Below are positions 37,927 to 52,441 of a stretch of DNA of 64,000 nt, in pieces (the first letter of the stretch is position 1; every line of letters begins with the position of its first letter). The DNA comes from Acestrorhynchus altus. Lineage: Eukaryota; Chordata; Actinopteri; Characiformes; Acestrorhynchidae. The position numbers and the translations under genes are program-made. The DNA is taken from positions 17,998,047 through 18,062,046 of the forward strand of contig CM067513.1 of the NCBI GenBank assembly GCA_034509495.1, read 5' to 3'. The notes beneath the pieces were generated by a model that was not told where the DNA came from, ran no database searches, and worked only from the letters and a program-made list of their open reading frames with translations.

Positions 37927-38100
37927 AGGTCCCCTATTATGGACCAGTCCAAATATCAGCCACTTGCTCAATTCCTCTTACTCCCTCAGCCAATCATTTG
38001 AGAAAATTCCAAGGACTTCCCATTTCACTCAAATCAATTAGCTAAAGAAACGAGGGGAACTAGGCCTTACGCCGAACTGGCTGATACTGGATACCTGTTT
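37927..38100. repeat. Interspersed repeat, copy 2 of 2
   Basis: Same orientation as the copy at 36468-36650, with numerous substitutions and small indels. Confidence 0.6.
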
Positions 38101-38667
38101 GGACCAGCGGGTGCTCTTACGGTAGATGACCAGATTGATGATAGAATAGTCGAATGCTGCAGCTCAGATAATTCAGTAGCATGTTGTGTATATAAACATC
38201 CTCATTCACAGTGTGTGGTTATTTACCATGCAGAAAAAAAGCACACTATTATTAAGGGTTCTTTTCTTCTGGGTTCAGTAAAGCAATTAAAGTTCTTAAT
38301 TTAGATGGAAAACATCAGGTCATACACACTAAACACTGAATTTATAGAGGTATAGAGTAGCTCTGCACTTAAAAGTAACACAGTCAGTACTCCTCAACAG
38401 GAAAACACACATACACAATTATAACACTATGCAAAGTCTTTAATTTTTAAATGTCATTTATCTGGGCAAAAGGTGTTTTACTATTTTAACATTACCTTCA
38501 AGGCAAACAAACAAACATAAAAAAACATAAACATACAGTAAAAAAACAAACAAAAAAAAAACCTTAGCCGGTGCAACACATTTGGTTCTAAATATCATCA
38601 TCAATGGTCTTTTCTTTTTTAAATCCAGCACCTAATGTAGCACTGATTAGCCAATGCAAGGGTTAGA

Positions 38668-38765
38668 TCAAATCAAATCAAGTTTTATTGTCACATCAAG
38701 TTACACAGGTGTAAGGGTGAGTGAAAAACTTGTGTCCCTCACAGTAGTAGAACAGATGTATAAAA
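38668..38765 (-). mobile_element. 3' tail of a LINE, minus strand
   Basis: On the minus strand it ends TGTGACAATAAAACTTGATT then TGATTTGATC, the same tail as the LINE ending at 13677. Only the last 100 bases are present, as expected of 5'-truncated retrotransposition. Confidence 0.65.
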
Positions 38766-38771
38766 CAATAA

Positions 38772-38955
38772 GGGGTAACCAACCCTGCTCCTCGAGACCC
38801 ACACTCCTGCAGACTTTAGATTCAGTCCTAATCAAACCCACCTAATCCAGTTACTGACTGCTCCAACTAATTCAGAAGGCCTTGATTTGCTGAATGGGGT
38901 GTGTTTGAAACGTTGAGGCAAGTAGCTCTCCAGGGGCAGTGTTGGTGACCCCTGT
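38772..38955. mobile_element. MITE with GGGGTxACCAAC ends
   Basis: The left end is GGGGTAACCAACCCTGCTCC. The right end reverse-complemented is AGGGGTCACCAACACTGCCC. The interior has CTGCAGACTTTAG and an ATCC/GGAT core, matching a very common fish MITE. It was inserted directly beside the LINE tail. Confidence 0.7.
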
Positions 38956-40587
38956 GGTAGATGATAACTGCAAGTGATATTGGGCTTCCTTGACCAGACG
39001 TTTGGAAATGGTTAGCCAAACAGTGACACATAAATCACAACTTTTGTGTTGTGTAAAGTTATTTGAATTACAATATTCTAATGTATAAGTGTTTTCTGAG
39101 AAAATAAACACCTGTGGGCAAGACAAAAGCATGTGCCCCGTATTGTATACATATATCACCTGAAGCATATCAGCTCTTTATAACGGAGTGGGTTTTTCTC
39201 AACTCATAAGCGTACAAAATGAATCCTGAATTAACAAGGAAAGTGAACTGTAACTGAAATATGGGGCTAGATGGTCAGAGATCTGAGGTTTTCCACTCTT
39301 TTCTTCCTCCTGTCCCATTCTTCCATGCTTTCAATGCTGTAGAAAGGAGTCCAAAAAGCAAGAGCAAGGAATGGCTTAAGTTTATGTTGTGCGACAACTA
39401 CAAAAAACTGACTGGCTGTTTTTGAAGCAATAAAAATTGTTGGATTAAAATCCAGACATGAATAAAATGTTCCCCTTATCAAACACTTTCCCAAAACCTT
39501 TAGTTTTTTTTTTCCCACTAACAGTCCAAGCACTTCCAAGAAGGCAAAAATGACAAGCAGATTAGGCCAACTTAGGTTTTGGTAATGATGAGAAATTCAC
39601 TTAAGGCATCAATGAATTTGCCTATTTCTAATTACAAATATATATCTATCATCAGTATAGGCTATGTTATATATTTACATATCAACAAATCACTCTAACC
39701 ACAACCATAAGTTCCCCAATATTCTATCAAAATAAATAAAAAATAAACTCTACTGTACATGAAGAAGGTGGGTCAGAATTACTTTACAGAAAGGAGACTG
39801 CATAGAAAGTGACGTGCCGGAGAGGTTCAACACACTTGATTGGGAAGCAAGTGCTAAAACAAGTGCTGCTGAAAGCAGGAAGGTGCAACACATTATGAGT
39901 TAAATAGTCACAAAACAATTGGTTATGAGAACCGGCTGAATAACCAGAACACATCCAGGCTGGTCAGTGAGATAAAAATAAGAAATCAGATAATGACTGA
40001 TCTGTGAGATAATGTCTTATCTGTTAAGTCTACAAATTTGTTGATTTCTTTTGTTTTCAGATTTCTTAACTAGGAGAAAGAGCAGACGACGTCTCTCACA
40101 GGTAAAACACCACCACTTCCTGAAGCCTTAGGATTTGTCTGTAAGAATATTGCTTCATGAATGTCCCCCTGATGCTGAAACGGACAATTCTCTGGTCTGT
40201 CGTTACCTTGGTGAGGTTTACTTGGTATCAACATTTGGTTTCATTAAAGTGGTGCTACAAAGAATGTGATTAACACATAGACGCTCAGCAGCACCTTTTT
40301 AGACGGCCCTACTGCACAAACAAAGTCTTGACTCATGGTATGTCAGTGTAGCAATGAGGAGAGCCATTAGCTGTCCAACAGAACATTCACGAAGAGTGGT
40401 GGAAGTGTAAGTAGATCCCAGACTGAACACTGCAGTACAGTAATCCCACCACCGATTGTCCTTCCGCAAAAGAAGAAATGTCCTGCCTCACATGTTCTAA
40501 TGTGTTCAGCTCTTCAGACTGGAAACTGCTGTATTAAAGGTAGGTGCTGGAAAGGATGGAAGGCTCTCTAGTTCCTTTTTGAAGTCT

Positions 40588-41113
40588 TCAGCTGGAGGAC
40601 ACACTCGCTTCTTTCTGCCTCAGACGCTCTTTCTATAAGATCGAGACATTTTTAATAAAATCTTTAATAAGCAATTTCTTAACAAATCCTCAACACAGTT
40701 TAGCTGAAGGCTAGTCCAGGATCTAACAGAAAGTGTTATGATCTGGACAAGTCCAATAAATATGCATGCATATGCATGTTCTTGCTCTTACCAGACTGTT
40801 GGCATTGACCTTCTTTGTTTCCACTCTCTTCTCAGCTGTGAGCTTCTGGACATTCATCTGAGCTTCTTTAAGTCTGAAGAAAAACAAAGCTGTTAATTGT
40901 ACTTGCCCAGAACTCACTGTACCATTCACTGATATTCCTCAACAAAATTCCTGGATTATGAGTCTGGATTGGGAATAGAGAGGTCTATGAATGACACTGG
41001 TGAAGCCTATAAATCACTCAACAATTTACATTGCATGCATCAATGTACTATTTTATTCAAAACATAAGAATGTCTTTACAATGGTAAAGACAAAAAAAAA
41101 AAAATAAAATAAA

Positions 41114-41149
<36 letters not shown>

Positions 41150-44100
41150 TATATATAGTTATATATTTCTGTTCATCCAATCTTAAAGCATATTATAAAT
41201 ATATAAATATACAAGCAATATTTTTAGAAATTGGATGAAGTCTATGCGAGGTTGGTTTTATGAGCATGCCAACTGCCTTTATGACATAAGTTAGCTATAG
41301 ATCAGATATCAGTGTGGGTGCAGTGTGGGACACAATTGTGTAAAGAGGATAAGAAACAGACATGCACAAAGAGCTTGAAATGGTCTTTCAGTAAGCTTTG
41401 CTCATTCAGTTAAAATTTTTGCTTACAGTATACATGCTTTATATCTCTAAATATGTGCTTCTATATAATTATTTGCAAGATTTTTCATATCATTCCTACA
41501 ACAAAAATATACAACAGCTGCTGATTTAACCACATGCATTCACATTAGGTAGTCAAATGCATCTTTGGCTAATCAAATTGAAATCCAGTTGTTGTGCGGG
41601 ACAAAATATGCAAATCAGCTCATTATGCTGCAACCAGTTGTTTATCCATTCAGCCTCTTCCTGTGCTGTGCTAAAAAGGGTTGCTGGTTTACATGCCTTT
41701 GGGCCAGACAACAGCTTCAGCAAGTCATGTTGATGAGAAAATCACTGTTTTTGCACTGCATGGAGAGAGGTTTTGGTTGTACTTTGTCAAATGCTTCTTG
41801 GAGTAACAGATGCATTTACACTTCTATAATGTGGCTTAACTGGTCCGAGACCAGTGGTTTGAATAATCGCATTTGTATCTCTTAAATGCATATTGGGTGT
41901 GTTTACGCTTGCATTTTTATGTGGCTTGGCCTTATTCAGAAATAATCTTGATACTCCAATGAAGGAAGTGATCAGGTGTAAACAGAGTCGAGGTGCACTA
42001 CATAGCACTTCTTAAACTGACTTTTTCATGTCAAATCCTGATATTAAATCTGATGCACTTAAAGTAAAGTAATAAATGTGATAAGGAGGAACTTGGTAAC
42101 AGAATTTTAAACTTAGATTGGATCTCAGTGTTGCATGAAGCAACTTTAAACTGACAATAACCCTATGCTATCATTCCAACTCAGAAAGCAGTTTAAGACA
42201 TCCCTGCTTGTGCTGCCTTTAACAGCCTCCCGTACTACACCAGTAAAGCCAGGGGGCCGTGGAGAGAGGTGCTGTCCCCCCAGTGGGAAGCCCCCCTAAG
42301 TGGACGCCACAGGTTAGGGGCAATGTCGTAAATCTGGGCTCTGGCTTTGACACTGTACTAGGCTACGGGTTGAAACTGCCGCTTTCAGCTTTGATGCCCC
42401 TTGGGCCTTAAAAACCAAAAGCACTTTATTTTTATTTGTCCTTACAGAATTCATTCTAGTTCTCCATAGGCAATTCATGGAGAGGTAAGCGCAACAGAAG
42501 AGAGGCCGAGAGTCTGGCATGTGTTAAGGGGCTCCACTGCTTTGTTGGCTAATTGAAAGGCAGTAACAGGAGGTGCTACAAAGATAGAAAGCTTAAATTA
42601 CTCTAAAAAGTAAGTTGAGAGCTAAACACATGTATTTTAAAATATCAGATATTCACATTTTCCAAATCATCGCATCACTAATTTTATTGTGGCTATTCCT
42701 GAAGAAAAACTAGCTGGCCAAGACAAACTAGCACAATCACGTGTTAACAGCACTGTTTTTTTTTTTTTAGTTTGTTTGTTACTATCATACTGATAACACA
42801 CAATTCACATTCTATATCATTTAAACACCTTCTGGCTGCTTTTTGCATCACAATGTCTGATATCCTACATTGTAAGTACAAACCCAACATTACAAGAACC
42901 CTAAAACAAACCTGTGACTGTACACTGACATGCCAAGTCATGAGACAGCAGTGCGTGAATTGACCATTAAGTGTTCCCTCAAGGGACTGCTTGGGAACAC
43001 CCAAACCTGTAAATCATGTAAGCTGTTATCTTTTGAGTGAGGCTGAGACTGGCGAGAGCTGAAGTTAGGCATGATAAGTGAATGCCAGATGACTGGGTCA
43101 TTCCATTTTGTGCAGGCATTGAACATTACTGGAGCCACATTGCACCTGTTACACCATACAATGGTGGAGGCTAGTGGTGTCTGGCTGGGATTGTCAGTAT
43201 GGACACATTTAATGCAGGATGATCCCACAGGTTAGAGCAGTGATCTCCTAGCTTCCATTGGACATACCAAGAGTCATGGGACATGATAACTAGTTACTGT
43301 CTGATGATCTTTTAAGTGCTAGTGTGCAACCTTTTGAAGAATCATACAGTAGTTGTACAGTCTGTTGTCCCATCATGCCTCTTTCAGGGGGTTTAATGTT
43401 AATTACATCATTTGTTAATTGGTAAAACGAAGAAAATGTCAGCATGCAAAGGCAACTGATAGCTTGATAGCAATGGCTTTGTACAAAGCGCCTTATAGAA
43501 TTTCAAGTTCTTCACACGTGTCATTGTTTTTTACCCATAATGCCATAAATATCTGAATAAATTTAGAATTTATACTTAAATTTTTGAATGTATACTTCTG
43601 TTTTTTTTTATCTTGTTTTGCAACCTAACAACATTAGGGGGGCAGATGATTCAGTAAGCATAGCAACACACAGACTCATGTAAGAATACAAGTACTCCTA
43701 GAAGCACTCACTAACCTCTCCTTGGAGATATTCTTACTCTCACGTTTCCACGTGTTCTTGAAGTCGTTGCAGAACTCAAACCAGAGCATGAAAACATAGC
43801 TGGGAGCAACTTCTTTTTCTCCAGATTTGGGCTTCAGTCCAAAGTAGGCCACCATGTCCTGGAAGCTAATGAAAGGGGGGGTGTGAGAGTTGGGAGGTGA
43901 ACCAAGAGAGAAAGAGAGACAAGGAAAAACCAAGGCACCACTGGCTGGACACAACATATAACTACTTGCTACAGCTCCACTAATCTTCCTGACATCTCCA
44001 CTCCTGGGAGGACAAGACTGAAGGGAAGAGATCTGAGACAGAGGTGAAAGAGAGAGAGAGAGAGGGCAAGCCACGGTCCATCAGTCTGTCAAAGCTTCCA

Positions 44101-47100
44101 TTTTTAGGACATCAAATTATTCTAGAAATACAGAACAATTTGGCTCCTGGAAGAAATGAATTATTAAAGCACAGCACCCTAACAGCACTGCATTCAGCAT
44201 AATAAACAACCGAGTAGTGCATGTAATGGGATAAGGCAAGAACGGTTGCAGAGGAGCATTGCATAGCTCGCAAGCCTCTGCAAGTGCCCCTCTGTGTATT
44301 CACAAACTCTATGTTACACCGATTCCACAGGCTAATTCAATTGTAACTGAACCTGAAATCTTCCCAGTGTTCACAGCAGTGTTCCACAAGCTGCAGACGC
44401 TACATACTGCTCTGCAGCCTGCTTCCATTCAGAGATAAAAGACCCTCTCCCACCGCCGCTGTCACGCCTGTCTCATGCCCAGCCATGACTCCGAAGGATG
44501 CGCGGGGGTCGACAATCCTCCCATGACCTCCAGACGAATGGGGCCTAGTGCTATGCTAATAGGAGACATGCTGCAGGACAGATGGCGCCATGCCAGTGCC
44601 AAGATGCTTCCCATTTTCTGGTCATCTTTCTGGCTGCTACGGTGGACAGAACCATACATCATTTATTCTCCGGGGCTTTCCACAGCCTATGAAGCTCTAA
44701 CAATACAGAGGAACATTCGATTCTTCCTCCTTTACTTTTTTTTTTTTTTTTAGAAATGACAACACCTGAGATGCTCTGAAATTCTGAGCCTGATAAAGAG
44801 ATCCTTTTACGTTCTCCACAAAAACTGAACACAAATCAGTGAGGTCCACCAACTAAGCAGCCACTTGTCATAATGGCCTGCTGTGAGACAGTTTTGCAGT
44901 GTATTCCCCTTGAATAGCAGGAAGAATGGAATATCTGGGAGGGTTTACTTGCAGCACATTACTGGACGGTTTGATCCCTGCTCCGGGGGCTTGGTGTCTG
45001 TTTAGTGTGCTCTCTTATGTCCATGTGGGATTCCTCCTCCCTCCTAGAAATGCATGAAGTAGGTGAACTGTCTCCTAGGTGTGTGTGGACAGTAATGTGT
45101 GTGGTAACCTGTGGTCTGATGTCCTGCCTTACTACGACCTACTGCAACCCTGCGCAGGAAGCAGTGGATTTATAAGATGGATGGGTGGAAGTTCACCAAA
45201 GACTCCCATCAGAATAAGTATAGTCACTGGCATTCTTTAACATAAAGCTTAAAGGATATGACTGTTGCTCTGTTCAGAGTAGCTGTGTTAAGACTGAAAA
45301 GACTGAGACGCCAGTCTGTGATCTCTGGCAGAAACTCTCTGCTGGGGTGCAGAACATACTCAGTGGCCACAAGTCAAGTGGAACAGTGTGACTAATGGGC
45401 ACATGTATAGCAGCTTATCCATATCACAAACAGGAGGGAAACTCAATGGGCCGTTTAAGCATGGACATAAAGGCCCATAAAGCAGACTTTACTGTGCATT
45501 AGGATCGCAGGCGTGCTACCATTTCAACCCTGACTGCTTATTTTGATGTGCAACTTGAACAGGTTACACTTGTTCACTTCACATAACAACAACGTTCAAC
45601 TATTTTGAACTATTAGAATGTGCTGGAATTTGATCATTTTACAAGTTCCAGGATATTTCATTCTCTGACTTCCTGAGTTCGATGCTGACTGTTGATGATT
45701 CCCTGACTGACAGTATTCCCTGCCTAATAATAAAAGAGTATTTCCAAAAATTGCAATTGACACTGCAATTCATGCCAGACTTAATCATGAGTTTGAGACA
45801 CTGTTCATATGAGTTCTAATAACTAAAACACTTTTTTTGAAGTACTGATATTGATGAACTAAGGTCACAACAGCAGTATATGCTTCAGCCTTACTTTGAT
45901 GCAATGAGATCATTTACTAAGCTCTGAGAAGGGAATGCCGTATCTAAATGTGTTGCTATATTGGATGGTTTGATCCCCTACCAGAACACTCTTTGTGTTG
46001 AAAAGAAAGTTTGGGCTGGTGACTAAACGATCCAAGGATTAGAGGTTCAAAGTGAAGGATCTTCAGACCATGGAGAACTTATTTCACAGTGAAAGAAACA
46101 GGCCTGATGACCATGACCACTGGATGTCAAAAAGCTTCTTCAGGACTGTACAGAATGAAACATTTAGGTTAAGGGCAGGAACAGGACAAAGGTGGCTGAA
46201 TGTCTGCAGGAAAAATGGGGAACTCTCTACCACCAGCAACTCAACACTAATTTGGATGAAGTACTGTGCTCTGTGAATGACTAATCTGCTATATAACTAC
46301 GTAACACTGAAAGTAACTGCCATCAACCAGCCAACTTCCTAAGGTTCTGCAGCATATATGTTCATACATACATGCATTCACTGTGGACTCTTTCTGCCAA
46401 ACCTCAGAACTGGCACAAGGAGGGTGAAGACAAGCACATGCTTCCTCCAATACATGTTAGGTCAGCCACCATCTCTTTTCAAACAGCAGCCATTGCATCA
46501 ATGCTCCTGGGTCCTCAGAGCGCTACCCTCTAGATACAGCATGGCCTGTTTGGCTCTCTTGCACTCTGGCTACAGATGGAAAGCAGCATGATCTAGGATT
46601 TATGCTGAAATATTTTGCAATAAATACATTAAATAATTATCAATTAGCAACTGACGTCACATCAAAAGAGTCACTGCTGAATATAAATGTGAAATCAAAG
46701 AAAATCAATACTGAAAGAATGATCTAGACTAAATTATAGGAGATGTATTGACTGAGATGTAAAACAATCTTTCAAAAGTTCCCATGATCAAGTGGCGTGC
46801 CAGCTAATGTGTGTGCGGCCTCTGAGTCCTTCCTTCTAGTCTTTGATGTTGGCTATGTGCCTCCAGGAATGCTTCTCAGCACAATAGCTAACCCATTTAT
46901 GATTAGAACCATCTTTGCTGTTCAACGCTTTCTTGTTCTGCCACGCTTGAGTGAAGTGGATAAAGCTTGAATAGTATGAATGAAGCGATGTGGCAGGAAA
47001 AAAGTCATATACTTAGCTTTGTGGCCTCTGTATGTGAGCAACAAACCCTAATTCTTGATGATCAGCATCACTATCTACTAGCTAGGCCTCTACCAAGCTT

Positions 47101-50100
47101 TCAGAATTGAAGGAAAACAGAAACAAGTAAAATCACCAGCATTTAGCCATCATCTGAACATTATATATATACTATATCATATGCATATCAATTTAATTGG
47201 ATTTCAAATATTTTCTACACATAATTTATTAAAAAATGGATTTATTCAGCTTATAGCAGTTTGAAGTTAAACTTAAGTTATAAGGGGTATTTCAGGCTAC
47301 ACTGCTTTTTGAATGTCAGTTAAAACAGGGATCATTTACTTTATATTAATGGCAAGTTAAGAACATTTTGTGCTCAAGAAGTAAAGCAAAGTTCAAAAAT
47401 TTTGAATTTATTTTATTCTTTAAAAATAATTTCAGTACATAAACCCAAACAAATGTGGAATAAATGGGCCTCAAGGCAATAGAACTTGTACCACCGAAAC
47501 CTATACACATCGATTTAAGACATGATGTCATTCTAGGTAGCAACAACTCAAAGTCTTACTTCCCCACAGCAACCAAACTTTTAAATAACTTTGGCAGCAA
47601 AATGGAATGACACTTCGCAAATCATTCAAAGACATACATTTGTTTAGATTATGCTGCTGTACATCTAGAGGAGACTGGTTCAGCAGCTTTTACTGTTGTG
47701 TAGCTGGAGTTAATGGACGATTTGCACGGAATTAAGATGGAATGCATGAAATGTACACAGAGTAATTTGTGTCGACCTCCGACTGCCTGCCAGAACATTA
47801 AATAAACAGGAGATAAGAGAAATACAGAGAACGAGGGGAGAGATTTTATGTTCGAAAGAGAGCTTGGTAGATCTGTTTCTGCTGTCTCTTCATCCTTCTT
47901 TTACTTCTCTGAATAGAACTGACCAGTAAGGGCCATAAGATCTAATGCTGGGGTACCTTCAGCTTCATCATGGTCTAAAAAGTAAAGCAAAGGGTTCAAC
48001 CCAAAGGTATCTTCAAATGTGCTTAACAGAACTGAATTACATGAAAAGCAATTATATTACAGACACTTTAATTGAAAATAATTTATATTAATAAATTATA
48101 TAGCAACTACTATACATTATTCAATAACTGCTATGAAGCTAATGTGTAGCTTTTGCCTTTTAAGAAATGAAATAAAGTCTTAAGAGTTGAGTAGGGCCCT
48201 ATGTAAAACTGAGTTTCCCTCATTTAGAAATGGGTTTGAAGTCATTTACATATCCCAAACTATTTAGCTAATAAACCTTGCCTATTTAGTGTGGCAGAAT
48301 AGAATTCGTCTTTTATCCACCTGAGAGTCTGTTTATTTACAATGGACGAAAGGAGGACGGAAAGCGAATGTGCAGAAATGATTTGTGGAGCAGAAAGCCA
48401 CATAAGTCTTGTAATTTGACGTCAAGGAATATAAGAAACAACCAAAATGTAGAATATGGGTCCTTAGAGTTCATGTAAACTGTCATGACATTGTTTAATC
48501 ACTTCAGTATTTGGCAATAATATCACTTACGATACCATTTACTATGATAACGTTTAGCCCATCATCATTCTGCTCAACTCAGTCACAACACAGAACCGTG
48601 CAGCAAATCCACACAGTTCATTAGCCAGTCAACTGAGATCAAACACCTAAAACAAATGGTAGGTATTTTGTAGAAAAAGAAATATTTCTAATATTTGAAT
48701 AGGTTGACGAGTGATAACATTGTGAATTATTATGAAGCTTGTTATTTGTGTAACAAAGGTTTGAGAAATCTTTCTTGGGATATTTAAACTGTTTGAATAG
48801 AAGTAATTTGAATTAATTGAAATACTTTGATTTGAAAAGGACATAATGCTGAGTTTCTGGTTGCACCACCAAGCCCTACTTTCATCAATATACTCACATT
48901 TATAGCTGAGAGTTTTATACACAGCAATGTAAAATAGCATGTGTGCACTGTGAGGACTACTGTTAAAGCAGGTTTATTAGTAACTTATAGCAGCATGTTT
49001 GTGTCTGAATGTGTCTGTACTGTTGAAAATGTAAGATATTAAGTTATTACTATGACATTTCTTTCTTCATCTTCTTTTCTAAACTAGAAAAATGTTAACA
49101 CTGCTAATGAGTGTTAGTAGCACTAACATCCCCGTTTCCATTTTGGGTATAAAACAGTGCGTTAATGATCAAAGGTATGGCTCTGTTGAGGAGTCTGGCC
49201 ACCGTGCTGACCACACAGTGCCTACACTGCAAAGGTGGACTCCCTTCAGATTTGGACACATGTGGGCGCCCACCCAGCTCAAGGAGACTGGTTGTATCCA
49301 TCACCAGCGTGTCACTTTAATGAGGTGTGTTCATGGGAACATGGGGGAACACCCCCACTCCACCACCGTTCATCTTCTCCCCTTTGGAGTGGCCAGATCT
49401 TTGGTCGCTTTTGGGGACCAAATTAATGACAAATAAAAAGGTTTTCTAGCCGCCGGGCCCTTTTGATCAATATTAGTCTAATCAGCACCTTCTTGAAAAG
49501 TGGCAGTGAAGAGGTGCTGCGGCTTCTGTTCTGCAATACATTAACGGGAATTTCCACCCGCTTGACATATTTCTATGTAATTCAATCACTGAGATAAATG
49601 TCATTTGAGTGGTTTGATGTGAGATGGTTAATTGTAACGTATTGATTCACTTACCAAAACTATAGGCATTTATTAACTATCAAAAATCAGTGAATCTACA
49701 CATGTTCTGAGTTTGATATTTTGGTAAAATAGTAATAAGCAAAAATTTGGGAATTATTCTGCCATACAGTGCCTGCATGAACCCCATTGCAATAAATTAC
49801 TATAAAGGCAAATTTCAGGCCTGTAGATATATTAACTATGATTAAGAGTGAAGTTTAACTCGACAAAGGTATTTCACATCAAATCCAAATTTGGTTTTCA
49901 TCTCAAAAATTGTGTGGACAGTCTGGACATGAAAACGGGGAAGAGTCAGCCATGCAGTTTGACTGGATGGTCTGCAAACATCAGCTCCGAGCTGTCAAAA
50001 GATACAAACTTGCTCAAGCTCCGATACATCATGTGTTTTTCCCACGTATGCACATTTTGTGATTTAGTGGATTCTACCTTTTTTTGCCGGCCATGCCAAA

Positions 50101-50331
50101 GAATTATCATCTATAGTTAAACAAAGAAAAATAATCAGTTTGCTTTGTTTGTCATTTCAAGAGAATTTTTCCCTCTATGAAGACTTCCAGATATACTTTC
50201 TGTTGTTCGGCATCTGTGAGTTCAACACTTCAGCATAAATCACCAAATACTGTGGACCATTGTTGAAACACTGGGATACAAATGGCAGTTTGATGCATCA
50301 TATAGACATGATAAGGCTACACGATAAGGTA

Positions 50332-50375
<44 letters not shown>

Positions 50376-52371
50376 GAAACTACATTTAAATATTTCTAGG
50401 CATCCCTCCAGCTCCCTGGGTAGCTGTTAGAGCTGTCATGAGCATCAGGTCCTGTCCCGATTTTGGGAGAAGGAAGTCATTGGTTAATGCCTGCTGAACA
50501 CTACATAATTCAGCAGGCTGAGCATAGCCCCGCTCTTCCTCTCTCTCCCTCGCTGTTGCATTCCCTCGTTCTCATATAGCTGAGGGATTCCTTATCAGCT
50601 AATTCTAATTACTACAGACAACTTTACAAATGACATGCATTAATGTTATCTGATGCTGAGAGGATGTGGTCACTGCTTATCTGTACCCAACATTCTGAAT
50701 AACCCAAGACGGCTGTCTGACATCTCTCATAAATCTCACTTGGCCGAGTTCCCCACTGGATGTCACATACTTCCATTCTCACTGCCTCATGCAGTCTTAT
50801 AGCAATGTATGCTTTCTTGTCCAAACTGATAAAACGAAATCTATCCAATCTATTTGGTTTATTCCATACAAGGCGCATTTGTAAAGAGTCTCCTACCTTT
50901 TCTGGGCAGCATTCAGGCAGTCATCTTCAGTTGCGTACTCTGCTTGCGCTGCAAAACAACAGAAAATGGCAAAAATAATGACATATTAGCATTTATTTAA
51001 TAAAATTAAGTGTTTATTCCAGTTTTGTGAACAAGAAGTCAAAAATATAAATAACATACTGCGATTTTACAGTGTGATCTTTGCCTCCTCTGATACATGT
51101 GAAGTCAGAAACCAGCTGTAAGCAGTGAACTGCAAACTTCTGAACAAAAGGCTACAAATAACTGAAGAGATTCCAAATTTTAAACAGTAGTGCAGGCCCC
51201 TCCAATAAACCTGTGTTATCATTTCTCTTTTAATGACATATCAGGTAATCAGGAAAATAAGCCTGTGCAATGTACGACAGCAGTGCTGAGATTGAGCTAC
51301 ATGTTCTTGGCGTATGTGAGAAGTTGTCGAAGTGTGCACGGCTTTCGAAGCAGTCAAGGCACATTAGTGTCCTGTGGTTGTGTGTGCATGCAGCAGGAAC
51401 GAGGAGTAAAGCTTGGGAACTGGAGGCTCTTGTGGAGCTGGTCCATGTAAAAGTGTCTAAATGCAAGGCAGATGTGTACAGCGGGCCAGGCTGAGGTGCA
51501 AGAATTTATCTAGGGCCAGAGAGAGCCTGTGATCTCAGATTTATTGCATTTTTCCAGATTCATCCTTTTTTTCAACTTTGATGGGGGGGACCTTTCCCAC
51601 TCCTAAGATTTAAGAGGGGGAAGTCTCCAAAAATTGTTCAAAGGCAGGTTTTGGGGTCTTTGGTGGGGAGGTTGGGGGGTTGGAGAGGGGAGGGTGTAAG
51701 CAGCAAAACATTCAGAGTGTTTGTGCGTGTGTGAATGTGTGTGTGGCTGATTATCTGAGGTGAGTCTAATGACGGGAGAGGGGCACTGTGGTGTGGTAAT
51801 GGACAGAAAGGGGAGGGCTATGACCATTGGCGTTGGTCTCAGCATGGGGTAGACTGGCGCCGGAGGTCCTTCTATGTGCGTGTGTGTGTGTGTGTGTGTG
51901 CTTGTGTTTGTGTGTGTGGGGAGGTGGCAGGGCCACTCCTGAGACCAGCACGGAGGGAAAGAGAGGATGTGTGAATTTTCTCTACCCCCAAGCTCCCTCT
52001 GTAAACATGAAACCAGTAGTGGCTAACTAGAAAGTTATGGGACTCGCACGCTGAGAGGTACAATAAATTAAGGCTTTAAAAGCTCCACTCACTTCTTCGA
52101 AACACCGCTCTCCCCTACACCTCTGTAACCACACTGCCCAAATTCAGCAATAATTATAAAGTGCTCTAACTGTGTTTGACACGCAACACATTTCCAAACC
52201 ACTGCACAAGACTGGCTTAGAAAGACCATTTCTGTGATTTCATTATCATTATTTTTAAGCAACCACTCGATCACAAATTATATCAATGATGGCTAAATAC
52301 CTTGCAAATAAATCCAAATCTCCCGAAAAAAAGGACCAAGAGAAATGCTACATTTTGGCTTGGTAAACTTT

Positions 52372-52441
<70 letters not shown>

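Larger units (their letters stand above)
33898..40587. other. Interval between the convergent grem1 and fmn1 genes
   Basis: The 3' UTRs of both genes meet somewhere here. At least six mobile-element fragments occupy about a third of it. 39000-40587 (likely fmn1 3' UTR, minus) shows no recognisable repeat. No other coding exon was seen. Confidence 0.6.
43866..50896. other. Large fmn1 intron with candidate regulatory islands
   Basis: Mostly unique sequence. Two islands, 44390-44720 and 49100-49560, are richer in GC and less repetitive than their flanks. A GT microsatellite is at 50335-50372 and a compact CT-rich, homeobox-site-bearing block at 50400-50610. No additional exon was needed or found. 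Confidence 0.55.

Noticed and set aside
46052..46591. Two adjacent plus-strand frames of 74 and 77 codons in an fmn1 intron
   Set aside because: No similarity, no consistent splice sites, and lengths expected by chance.
49092..49436. 114-codon plus-strand frame in an fmn1 intron
   Set aside because: No domain similarity recognised; the overlapping frames in both strands suggest a GC-richer non-coding island, so it is reported as a regulatory candidate only.
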